From Mogibacterium sp. (GTDB taxonomy: Bacteria > Bacillota > Clostridia > Peptostreptococcales > Anaerovoracaceae), in contig JAFWMD010000071.1 in assembly GCA_017510725.1 (NCBI GenBank), forward strand, positions 1-64,000: DNA of 64,000 nucleotides, read 5' to 3'. The notes beneath the pieces are model-generated. The model ran no database searches. It worked only from the letters and a program-made list of their open reading frames with translations, and was not told where the DNA came from. Shown in pieces: positions 1-6,645 of the stretch (the stretch's first letter is position 1; the number at the start of each line of letters is the position of its first letter). Both the position numbers and the translations under genes were made by a program.

Positions 1-2
1 CT

Positions 3-137
3 TATCTGAACCAGTACAGGTACACATGGATCCTGACTCCGTATCTGGCTACCATCTGCAATCTGAGTCAGGCGGTGGTGAAGAATGCGGATAAGACGAT
101 GAAGATCACTTATACGTTGACGGAGCAGACGGTGTAA
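3..137 (+). CDS. 3' end of an unrecognised, probably phage structural, gene
   Basis: An open frame enters from the left edge and stops at TAA 135-137, giving the last 44 residues of a larger protein (ends ...YTLTEQTV). It is rich in Tyr, Thr and Leu and has no motif I can name. It lies directly before a hairpin and the holin-endolysin pair, where phage tail or baseplate genes usually end, so a structural or tail-associated role is a guess from position only. Confidence 0.5.
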   Translation, partial: YLNQYRYTWILTPYLATICNLSQAVVKNADKTMKITYTLTEQTV

Positions 138-166
138 GGCTCCGTGTAACTGAATAATCTGTTTTT

Positions 167-194
167 AAGGGATGGCTTCGGCTGTCCCTTTTAG
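167..194 (+). terminator. Hairpin between tail-end gene and holin
   Basis: AAGGGATGG and CTGTCCCTT can pair across a CTTCGG-type loop, and the stem runs into a short TTTT. The T run is brief, so it may act as a weak terminator or attenuator that lets some transcript continue into the lysis genes. Confidence 0.45.
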
Positions 195-220
195 TTTGCA
201 ACGAAATGGAGGGATTTGCG

Positions 221-652
221 ATGAAAGAGTTTTGGAATGTGATTCAGGCGATCTTTGCAGCGGTAGGCGGTTGGCTTGGATATTTCCTTGGAGGATGTGA
301 CGGCCTGCTTTATGCGCTTCTGGCTTTTGTGGTGTTGGATTACATCACCGGGATTATGTGCGCTGTGGCGGACAAGAAGCTTTCTAGTGCAGTGGGTTTC
401 AAGGGAATCTGCAGGAAGGTTCTGATCTTTGCGCTGGTAGGTATCGGGCATCTGCTTGATACGCAGGTAATCGGGAGCGGGAGTGTGTTGAGAACTGCAA
501 TCATTTTCTTCTATATCTCCAATGAGGGATTGTCGCTGGTGGAGAACGTGGCATATCTGGGACTTCCTATTCCTACGAAACTGCACAAGGTGTTAGAACA
601 GCTCCATGACAGGGCTGAGAAGGAAGATGAGAAAAAGGATGGTGAGGAATAA
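221..652 (+). CDS. Phage holin (toxin-secretion/phage-lysis holin family)
   Basis: A small membrane protein of 143 residues with about three to four hydrophobic segments and a charged C-terminal tail (KEDEKKDGEE), the layout of the Phage_holin_4 family. In that family the protein forms lesions in the cytoplasmic membrane that let the endolysin reach the cell wall. I start at ATG 221 and not at the in-frame ATG 206: TGGAGGG at 207-213 would be inside the longer version and is well spaced from 221. The stop TAA overlaps the ATG of the endolysin (TAATG at 650-654), so the two lysis genes are translationally coupled. Confidence 0.9.
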   Translation: MKEFWNVIQAIFAAVGGWLGYFLGGCDGLLYALLAFVVLDYITGIMCAVADKKLSSAVGFKGICRKVLIFALVGIGHLLDTQVIGSGSVLRTAIIFFYISNEGLSLVENVAYLGLPIPTKLHKVLEQLHDRAEKEDEKKDGEE

Positions 653-1605
653 TGGCATACACGAACAGTTCTATGGTAGCTTATACGAAGCTGAGTCCGA
701 ACCATTCCGGACAGAGGACGCACAGCATCGATAGGATCACGCCGCATTGTGTTGTGGGCCAGTGTACAGCGGAAGGTCTTGGTGACTGGTTTGCAAAGAG
801 CAGTACACAGGCATCCAGCAACTACGGAATCGATAAGGATGGTCGCGTCGGTCTGTATGTGGAAGAGAAGAACCGTTCCTGGTGTTCTTCCAGCAATGCC
901 AACGATCAGAGGGCGATCACAATCGAGTGTGCTTCCGATACTACGGAGCCTTATGCTTTCAGGGATGTTGTGTATCAGACTCTGATCAAGCTCTGTATCG
1001 ATATTTGTAAGCGTAACGGCAAGAACAAGCTTATCTGGTTCGGGGATAAGGATAAGACTCTGAATTATTCTCCGAAGAGCGGCGAGATGATACTGACGGT
1101 TCACAGGTGGTTTGCAAATAAGTCCTGTCCGGGCAACTGGATGTATGCGAGGATGGGCGATCTGGCCAGTAAGGTTACGGCAGCGCTGGGCGGTGAGGTT
1201 GAATCTGAAAAGCCTGCGGATGACAGCCAGAAGATCAAGTGGTATCGCGTCAGAAAGACCTGGGCGGATAGCAAGACGCAGAAGGGAGCCTATAAGATTC
1301 TAAACAATGCAAAGAAATGTGCAGATCAGAATCCGGGATATAAGGTGTTCGACGCTGACGGCAAGGTGGTGTATGAGTCTAAGGCTGCGGAGCCTGAGGT
1401 GAAAGTGCCGTTTCTGGTGAAGGTCAGCATTTCGGATCTGAATATCAGGAAGGGCGCTGGGACGGATTATGACAGGGTTCAGTTTTGTCCGCCAGGAGTG
1501 TATACCATTGTGGAGGTAAAGAGCGGTAAAGGCTCAGCAACCGGCTGGGGCAGACTGAAGAGCGAAATCGGATGGATTAGTTTGGATTTCGTGAAGAGAG
1601 TTTAA
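652..1605 (+). CDS. Phage endolysin: N-acetylmuramoyl-L-alanine amidase with SH3 domain
   Basis: A 317-residue lysin. The N-terminal Amidase_2 domain (about 20-170) shows the zinc ligands H32 (TPHCVVGQ), H151 (LTVHRWF) and C159 (SCPGNW), as expected for enzymes that cut the MurNAc-L-Ala amide bond. A linker at about 195-235 (KWYRVRKTW, then GAYKILNNAKKCAD) resembles a repeat common in clostridial phage lysins. A bacterial SH3 domain fills about 240-317 (SISDLNIRKGAGTDYDRV) and should bind wall. No signal peptide is present, which fits release through the adjacent holin. The last third is repeated at 4253-4495. Confidence 0.95.
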   Translation: MAYTNSSMVAYTKLSPNHSGQRTHSIDRITPHCVVGQCTAEGLGDWFAKSSTQASSNYGIDKDGRVGLYVEEKNRSWCSSSNANDQRAITIECASDTTEPYAFRDVVYQTLIKLCIDICKRNGKNKLIWFGDKDKTLNYSPKSGEMILTVHRWFANKSCPGNWMYARMGDLASKVTAALGGEVESEKPADDSQKIKWYRVRKTWADSKTQKGAYKILNNAKKCADQNPGYKVFDADGKVVYESKAAEPEVKVPFLVKVSISDLNIRKGAGTDYDRVQFCPPGVYTIVEVKSGKGSATGWGRLKSEIGWISLDFVKRV

Positions 1606-1650
1606 GTGTGACGGTCAGTGGAGATTCGTTCTCTGCTGGCCGTTTTTTTT
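1363..1650 (+). repeat. Left copy of ~290 bp direct repeat (endolysin 3' end plus terminator)
   Basis: From AAGGTGGTGTATGAG through the SH3-domain codons and the terminator T run, this segment matches 4253-4543 in the same orientation with scattered substitutions. The two copies bracket the MarR/nitroreductase/hydrolase cargo. Sequence beyond both ends does not match. Confidence 0.9.
1611..1650 (+). terminator. Rho-independent terminator after endolysin
   Basis: ACGGTCAGTGGAGA pairs with TCTCTGCTGGCCGT (with G-U pairs), followed by eight T residues. A diverged copy of the same terminator follows the partial endolysin copy at 4500-4543. Confidence 0.85.
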
Positions 1651-1749
1651 GGTGTAAGAGATAAGTAACTCTTTTTGAAAAAATGATCTTCCTAAGCAAT
1701 TGATGAATGATGGTCGGTGTGGATCAGCTATACTTTTTTTGCAAAACAG

Positions 1750-1789
1750 TTGACAAGTCAATCCAAAACAATTATACTTGACATGTCAA
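1750..1789 (+). promoter_or_regulatory. MarR promoter with two overlapping operator boxes
   Basis: TTGACA (1750-1755), a 17-bp spacer and TATACT (1773-1778) form a near-consensus sigma-A promoter. Box 1, TTGACAAGTCAA (1750-1761), covers the -35. Box 2, TTGACATGTCAA (1778-1789), is a perfect palindrome starting at the last base of the -10. A MarR dimer bound to either box would block polymerase, so autorepression of the regulator gene just downstream is the natural reading. Confidence 0.85.
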
Positions 1790-1808
1790 CTGAAATGGAG
1801 GAATGAAA

Positions 1809-2231
1809 ATGGACAAGGCAGGAACATATGTATCTGTATTGATGCGTCAGCTGAATCTGTTCTTTGGTCATGAACTAGCTGAGGTTGAGATCACGGCATC
1901 GGAGCTGATGTATCTTTCACAGCTGTATGATAGGGACGGACTTACCCAGGAGGAGATGGCAGCTGTGATAACAGTAGATAAGGCTGCAACGACAAGAACA
2001 ATCCAGGGAATGGAGAAGAAAGGGCTTGTCCGCAGGGAAGCGCACGAAGAAAATTACCGGGCAAAAAGGGTGTATCTGACTGATAAGGCGAAGAACGCAG
2101 AGCCGCGGATCCGTGAGCTTCAGAAGAAATGGGTGGATTTTATTACACAGGACATGACGCAAAAGGAAGCAGAGGTCTTTGCTGCTCAGTTAAAGAAGAT
2201 GGCACAGCGGGCAAAGGAAATCAACCAGTAA
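1809..2231 (+). CDS. MarR-family transcriptional regulator
   Basis: A 140-residue winged-helix regulator. The recognition region (DGLTQEEMAAVITVDKAATTRTIQGMEKKGLVRR) and the wing (EENYRAKRVYLTDKAK) follow the MarR pattern. Such dimers bind palindromes and release them on binding small phenolic or oxidising ligands. I use ATG 1809 because GGAGG at 1797-1801 is only one base from the in-frame ATG 1803 but seven from 1809. It sits under a promoter with two palindromic boxes and is followed 15 bp later by a nitroreductase, which suggests control of a detoxification operon. The ligand cannot be read from the sequence. Confidence 0.92.
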   Translation: MDKAGTYVSVLMRQLNLFFGHELAEVEITASELMYLSQLYDRDGLTQEEMAAVITVDKAATTRTIQGMEKKGLVRREAHEENYRAKRVYLTDKAKNAEPRIRELQKKWVDFITQDMTQKEAEVFAAQLKKMAQRAKEINQ

Positions 2232-2246
2232 ATGGAGGAATTTCAT

Positions 2247-2900
2247 ATGGATATGAAACAGGCAATGTTAGAACGGCATATGGTGCGTAAATACACGGAT
2301 AAAGCTATCCCGGAGGATATCGTGACGAAACTGAATGACCGCGTAAGAAAAAATAATGAGCAGTTTGGACTATCCATTAAGCTCATGACAAATGATAATA
2401 CTGCGGTTCCGGGCGTGATCAAGCTAATCCTGGCCAAGGGCGTGAACAACTTTTTCATTATGGCGGGGCCGGAAGGTGCTGATGAACTATGTGGCTATTG
2501 CGGCGCAGACCTTATGCTGTATGCGCAGACACTGGGGCTGAATACATGGTGGGTCGGTGGAACCTTTAACAGGAAGGGAGCACAGGAGAAGTCAGAGGGA
2601 GCAAAACCGGTGGGGATCATTGCTGTAGGTTATGGTCAGACACAGGGGGTGCCGCATAAGTCTAAGAAGGCATCCGATGTCAGTACTTATGACGGAGAAG
2701 TGCCCGAGTGGTTTAAGAATGGTGTGGATGCAGCACTTCTGGCACCTACGGCGTTGGCAAAGCAGGCATTTACTATAAGCGGAAAAGAAAGCAAGGTTTC
2801 CATTTCCTGTGATAATGGAATCTTTACCGGGGTGGATACCGGCCTTGTGAAATACCATTTTGAGCTTGGAGCAGGAAAAGATAATTTTGCGTGGGAATGA
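2247..2900 (+). CDS. Nitroreductase-family protein (TM1586-like)
   Basis: A 217-residue flavoprotein of the nitroreductase fold, nearest in layout to the TM1586-type family: an N-terminal FMN-phosphate segment (MLERHMVRKYTD), a central helix (GADLMLYAQTLGLNTWWVGGTF) and GIIAVGYG. Members reduce nitro groups, quinones or related electrophiles with NAD(P)H. ATG 2247 is chosen because GGAGGA at 2234-2239 precedes it, whereas the ATG at 2232 overlaps this site. It follows the MarR gene by 15 bp, so it is co-transcribed from the MarR promoter and probably induced by the MarR ligand. The real substrate is unknown. Confidence 0.88.
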   Translation: MDMKQAMLERHMVRKYTDKAIPEDIVTKLNDRVRKNNEQFGLSIKLMTNDNTAVPGVIKLILAKGVNNFFIMAGPEGADELCGYCGADLMLYAQTLGLNTWWVGGTFNRKGAQEKSEGAKPVGIIAVGYGQTQGVPHKSKKASDVSTYDGEVPEWFKNGVDAALLAPTALAKQAFTISGKESKVSISCDNGIFTGVDTGLVKYHFELGAGKDNFAWE

Positions 2901-2905
2901 AATAA

Positions 2906-2941
2906 GGCCGGCAGACACAGAATGCGACTGCCGGTTTTTAT
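2906..2941 (+). terminator. Terminator after nitroreductase
   Basis: CCGGCAG (2908-2914) pairs with CTGCCGG (2928-2934), followed by TTTTTA. It ends the marR-nitroreductase unit just before the third MarR-type box. Confidence 0.8.
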
Positions 2942-2950
2942 TCAAAAACA

Positions 2951-2965
2951 CAGTTGACAAGTCAA
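2951..2965 (+). promoter_or_regulatory. Third MarR-type operator, before the hydrolase gene
   Basis: CAGTTGACAAGTCAA is identical over 15 bp to 1747-1761. It lies 20 bp before the hydrolase start. There is no -10 at the correct distance from its TTGACA, so it looks like a bound operator acting on transcription from elsewhere and not a full promoter. Confidence 0.7.
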
Positions 2966-2985
2966 ATGAATAAGGAGGTACCTCA

Positions 2986-4206
2986 ATGAGTATTTTAAAG
3001 AAAAACAACGGTCCAATGTCAAAAGGACCGAGCATACAGTCAATCTCAGGCGATCATTGGTCTGAGCTTAAGTTTACGGACGGCATCATGACGGATGCCA
3101 TTATGAAGCATGTGATGGGTCTCTGCTATCTTGGCATGGCGGATGCCGGAGAAGCGTTCGAGGTTGTAAGCCGTTTGAATGACAAGGAAACCGACAGTTG
3201 GGAGAATACGTGGGCTGATCTTGCATCAAAACTTAAAACGAGGGCACAGAACTCTGAGAAAAATGAAAAGAAGATTAGTGCATCTACTGCGTATCTTCGT
3301 GCGTCAACATATTACCGGATGGCAACAATGTATATGGATAACGTGCATTCTCCGAAGATGGAAGAATATACAAGGCTGAGCTTTGACTGTTATGAAAAGT
3401 CGCTGGAACTGTCAGATTATCCGGGAAACTATGTGGAAATACCATATGAAGGAACGTATCTTCCGGGACATTTCTATACCTCTCCTTATGCTAAAGAGGA
3501 TAAGGCACCGATCCTGGTGCTTACTCCGGGCAGGGATACATGGGCGGTGGATACCAGATGGATGTTTGATGCTGCATTAAAGCGTGGAATACATTGCCTT
3601 ACCTATGACGGCCCGGGACAGGGATATGCTCTTAGATTTCAGGATATGAAGTTCCGCCCGGACTGGGAAAAAGTGATGAGTCCCGTACTCGATTATGTGG
3701 AAACGATAGACTGTGTTGACATGGATCATGTGGCATGTATGGGGTTTTCCTTTGGTGGCTTCCTGATGCCGAGAGTGGCAGCATTTGATAAAAGGATCAA
3801 GCTGATCATTACAGATCCCGGGAATATTAGCTGGGGAAAAGGAATTGGAGAGAGACTGGCAATGATACAGAAGATGCCGTCCAAGATGCGTCCGAAGTTT
3901 ATGAATGTCATGTTGGAGGATTATGCGTGGAAGCACGGAGTGCCGGAAGAGGCAGTCGTTGATGAATTAAAAAAATATGACAACACAAAGATACTTGATA
4001 AGGTGGAGTGCGAGGTTTTAGTCCTTGACGGTACAGCAGAAATGACGTTCGGAGCGGCTAAGGAGCTTTATGATGCGCTTGTGAATGCAAAGAATAAGGA
4101 TTACATTCTGTTTGATGATGACAGTACTGCGCAGTGCCATACTCAGATGGGTGGTTATGCAACCGGCGCTGAAACCATTATGGACTGGTTGGAGGATCAT
4201 ATTTGA
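2986..4206 (+). CDS. FrsA/DUF1100-like alpha/beta hydrolase
   Basis: A 406-residue alpha/beta hydrolase with a helical N-terminal cap domain (about 1-140) before the core. The nucleophile elbow is GFSFGG with S255; the oxyanion region is LTPGRDTW; the catalytic His is probably in the late CHTQMGG segment. Cap plus core resembles the FrsA/2,6-dihydroxypseudooxynicotine hydrolase group, which cleaves C-C or ester bonds of small aromatic compounds. A good AAGGAGG precedes ATG 2986. It stands behind an operator shared with the marR gene, so I infer that it works with the nitroreductase on the same toxic compound. Confidence 0.85.
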   Translation: MSILKKNNGPMSKGPSIQSISGDHWSELKFTDGIMTDAIMKHVMGLCYLGMADAGEAFEVVSRLNDKETDSWENTWADLASKLKTRAQNSEKNEKKISASTAYLRASTYYRMATMYMDNVHSPKMEEYTRLSFDCYEKSLELSDYPGNYVEIPYEGTYLPGHFYTSPYAKEDKAPILVLTPGRDTWAVDTRWMFDAALKRGIHCLTYDGPGQGYALRFQDMKFRPDWEKVMSPVLDYVETIDCVDMDHVACMGFSFGGFLMPRVAAFDKRIKLIITDPGNISWGKGIGERLAMIQKMPSKMRPKFMNVMLEDYAWKHGVPEEAVVDELKKYDNTKILDKVECEVLVLDGTAEMTFGAAKELYDALVNAKNKDYILFDDDSTAQCHTQMGGYATGAETIMDWLEDHI

Positions 4207-4252
4207 CAGATAGGATAGATCTATAAGCCAGGCGTAGAGATTGTTGTTAAGT

Positions 4253-4495
4253 AAGGTGGTGTATGAGCCTAAGGCTGCGGAGCCGGAGGTGAAGGTGCCG
4301 TTTTTGGTGAAGGTCAGCATCTCTGATCTGAATATCAGAAAAGGACCGGGAACAGATTATGACAGGGTTCAGTTTATTCCGGTAGGGGTGTACACGATCA
4401 TGGAAGTTCGGAGCGGAAAAGGCAGCTCTGCCGGATGGGGTAGGCTGAAGAGCGGAATAGGATGGCTCTCGTTGGATTTTGTCCGCAGGATTTAA
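4253..4495 (+). pseudogene. Endolysin C-terminal fragment (SH3 domain only)
   Basis: This frame encodes about 80 residues almost identical to the last 80 of the endolysin (ISDLNIRKGPGTDYDRVQF) but has no amidase domain. A TAA stop lies in frame shortly upstream, and the only nearby start is a poor TTG at 4241 without a ribosome-binding site. I read it as the original 3' end of an endolysin gene left behind when the cargo cassette and a second lysin copy arrived on its left. Expression as a stand-alone SH3 peptide cannot be excluded. Confidence 0.85.
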
Positions 4496-4499
4496 GAAT

Positions 4500-4543
4500 G
4501 ACGGCTGGTGGAGATTGAGTTCTCTGCTGGCCGTTTTTTTTTT
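4500..4543 (+). terminator. Terminator copy after endolysin fragment
   Basis: ACGGCTGGTGGAGA and TCTCTGCTGGCCGT form the stem, followed by a run of eleven T residues. It is a diverged copy of the terminator at 1611-1650. Confidence 0.82.
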
Positions 4544-4627
4544 GCCTTTATTCCGGTCAAAGAGCAGCTGACTGTCCTTACAGAGTCAGGAAGAGAAATC
4601 TTCACTTTAATCTGGAGGGCAGAGGCT

Positions 4628-4867
4628 ATGACTATAGAAGAAATGAGGGCTGTGGATGTCAGGACTGTGGATAGAGAATCACTGATAGATATTAAGAATG
4701 TAGAGGTGAATCCAGAGCTGCCAAGAGCGGAGAGACTCAAAAGCTTTGTAGAACAGATAAAAAATCCATACTGCTACAGATGCGGTGATGTGGTGGTGAA
4801 GGTGGGATTTGCAGATACTGATAGGACACTTGAAGACTGCCTGGAGCAGTATATCCGTACCAGATAA
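4628..4867 (+). CDS. DUF6870-family small protein
   Basis: A 79-residue protein (MTIEEMRAVDVRTVDRESL ... PYCYRCGDVVVKVGF) matching what I remember of the DUF6870 family, found in Clostridia mobile elements beside large serine recombinases. ATG 4628 is preceded by GGAGGG at 4614-4619; the longer frame starting at 4508 would include the upstream terminator and is unlikely. The CYRC pair hints at metal binding or redox, but the function is unknown. Position before three recombinases suggests a role in excision or its control, which is inference. Confidence 0.8.
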   Translation: MTIEEMRAVDVRTVDRESLIDIKNVEVNPELPRAERLKSFVEQIKNPYCYRCGDVVVKVGFADTDRTLEDCLEQYIRTR

Positions 4868-4940
4868 AAAAGGTACCTATCAGAGAGCTTCAGTCCGTGA
4901 TACCATTTCCACAGGTCAAATAAAAAGTCTATGAAGCAAA

Positions 4941-4998
4941 AGCCTATTTCCTTCGGATAGTTTCGCGGGTGTGAAAAATAGTTGGAAGGAGATAGGCT
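4941..4998 (+). promoter_or_regulatory. Stem-loop hiding the recombinase ribosome-binding site
   Basis: AGCCTATTTCCTTC (4941-4954) can pair over all 14 positions (one G-U) with GAAGGAGATAGGCT (4985-4998), which contains the Shine-Dalgarno sequence and touches ATG 4999. The loop is 30 nt. A smaller competing hairpin, CTAT-TT-CC/GGATAG (4944-4960), uses the left arm and would free the ribosome-binding site. Confidence 0.7.
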
Positions 4999-6633
4999 AT
5001 GTTTGCGTCTAAAGAAACATATCGAGCATGTATCTATACAAGACTGTCCAGAGATGATGGTGATAAACCTGAAAGTGACAGCATTGCTAATCAGAGAGCC
5101 CTGATCAGGGATTATATTAAACAGCACAAGGAAATAACAATCGTATCGGAGCATTCCGATGACGGCTATAGTGGTGTCAATTTTGAAAGACCGGGATTTG
5201 CAGAAATGATGGATGAAATCCGGGAGGGTAAAGTTGATTGCGTTGTAGTAAAAGATCTGTCCAGATTCGGCAGAAACTATATTGAAGCCGGTAATTACAT
5301 CGAGAAAGTTTTCCCTTTTATGGGTGTACGCTTCATCGCTATCAATGACAGCTATGATAGCAACGACAAAAGCCATTCGGATTCGTTGGTGATTCCCTTT
5401 AAGAATCTTATCAATGATGCTTACTGCAAGGATATTTCCGTAAAGATAAGGTCTCAGCTGGAAATCAAGCGTAAAAAGGGAGAGTACATAGGAGCCTTCG
5501 TAGCTTATGGATACGTAAAGGATCCCGAGGATCACAACAAAATCATTGTAGACACCTATGCGGCAGAAGTGGTACGGGCAATATTTCGTTGGAAGATGGC
5601 GGGAATGAGCCAGAACAGAATAGCAGATAAACTGAATAGCCAGGGTGTGCTTTGTCCTATGGAATACAAGCTGTCTATGGGGGTGAAGGTTCAGACCAAT
5701 TTCAGAGTGCATAAGCAGGCAAAGTGGTCAGCAGTATCTGTGACAAGAATTCTTACTAATGAGCTCTATACAGGAGTATTGCTGCAGGGAAAGAGCAGCA
5801 CACCAAATTATAAGGTCAAGAAGAGATTTGATAAGGAACAGTCTGAGTGGATCCGTGTGGAAAGTGCTCATGAGGCTATTATTACAGCAGGTGAGTTTGA
5901 AACTGTGCAGGAATTGTTGAGTAAAGACACCAGAATATCACCGGATGAAGAGGCTCTGTATCCGCTGGCAGGATATGTGGTATGCGGTGATTGCGGCCAA
6001 AACATGGTTCGTAAGACCATACCAAGGCATGGAAAGAAATATATCTATTATGTCTGCTCTACCAATAAGGCAAAGAAGGGCTGTAGTAGCCATTCCATAT
6101 CAGAGGTGAAACTGATGGATGCGGTGCTGCATGTTATTAAAGAGCAGATAGCTACAGTGATGCGAATGGAAAAGCTGCTGGAGATGGCACAGTCATTGCC
6201 TGAGAATCAGCGGAATATATTCAACTATGATGCTCAGATTGTAAAGCTTCAGGAAGAAATTGAGAGAAACAAGGGATTCCGTATGAAGCTGTATGAAAGC
6301 CTTGAGGAAGGCATGATTGATAAGGATGAATACTTTGTATTCAAAAAGAATTACAGCGATAAAATCAGTCTGGCTGAGAAAAATATTCAGGCATTAGAGG
6401 CTGAGAGGGATGCTGTGGTGGAGAAAAATGCTGCAGATTATACCTGGGTGGATGCCTTCAAAAAATATGAGGGCATAGAGCAGGTAGAGCGTCAGGTGGT
6501 TGTAAATCTGATCAGTGAAATCAGAGTGTATGAAGGCAATGTGGTGGAGATAGATTTTCAGCACAATGACGCTATAGAGGCAGCATTAAAGATAATAGAA
6601 ACTCTGCCTGAGGATATAACGACAGAGGCGTGA
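4999..6633 (+). CDS. Large serine recombinase 1
   Basis: A 544-residue site-specific recombinase. The resolvase catalytic domain is at about 8-160 with nucleophile S17 (YTRLSRDD) and the active-site arginine region VVKDLSRFGRNY. The Recombinase (DNA-binding) domain follows at about 170-290, then a zinc ribbon (CGDCGQNM ... YYVCSTNKAKKGC) and a C-terminal coiled coil (about 370-480). Such enzymes integrate and excise phages and conjugative elements between attP and attB without high-energy cofactors. GGAAGGAGATAGGCT precedes the ATG but is locked in a predicted stem. Recombinase 2 starts 12 bp after its stop. Confidence 0.95.
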   Translation: MFASKETYRACIYTRLSRDDGDKPESDSIANQRALIRDYIKQHKEITIVSEHSDDGYSGVNFERPGFAEMMDEIREGKVDCVVVKDLSRFGRNYIEAGNYIEKVFPFMGVRFIAINDSYDSNDKSHSDSLVIPFKNLINDAYCKDISVKIRSQLEIKRKKGEYIGAFVAYGYVKDPEDHNKIIVDTYAAEVVRAIFRWKMAGMSQNRIADKLNSQGVLCPMEYKLSMGVKVQTNFRVHKQAKWSAVSVTRILTNELYTGVLLQGKSSTPNYKVKKRFDKEQSEWIRVESAHEAIITAGEFETVQELLSKDTRISPDEEALYPLAGYVVCGDCGQNMVRKTIPRHGKKYIYYVCSTNKAKKGCSSHSISEVKLMDAVLHVIKEQIATVMRMEKLLEMAQSLPENQRNIFNYDAQIVKLQEEIERNKGFRMKLYESLEEGMIDKDEYFVFKKNYSDKISLAEKNIQALEAERDAVVEKNAADYTWVDAFKKYEGIEQVERQVVVNLISEIRVYEGNVVEIDFQHNDAIEAALKIIETLPEDITTEA

Positions 6634-6645
6634 TAGGAGACAAAG

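Larger units (their letters stand above)
4253..4543 (+). repeat. Right copy of the ~290 bp endolysin/terminator direct repeat
   Basis: It matches 1363-1650 from AAGGTGGTGTATGAG to the end of the terminator. It encodes the SH3 part of the endolysin and the following hairpin (ACGGCTGGTGGAGA/TCTCTGCTGGCCGT plus eleven T residues). Confidence 0.9.

Noticed and set aside
511..1104. Long - strand open frame opposite the endolysin
   Set aside because: It is a shadow of the lysin coding sequence with no start signal and no recognisable motif; the same holds for the other long - strand frames of the window.
2954..2982. Promoter with TTGACA of the third MarR box as -35
   Set aside because: At 17 bp downstream the sequence is GGTACC, not a -10; the ribosome-binding site occupies this region.
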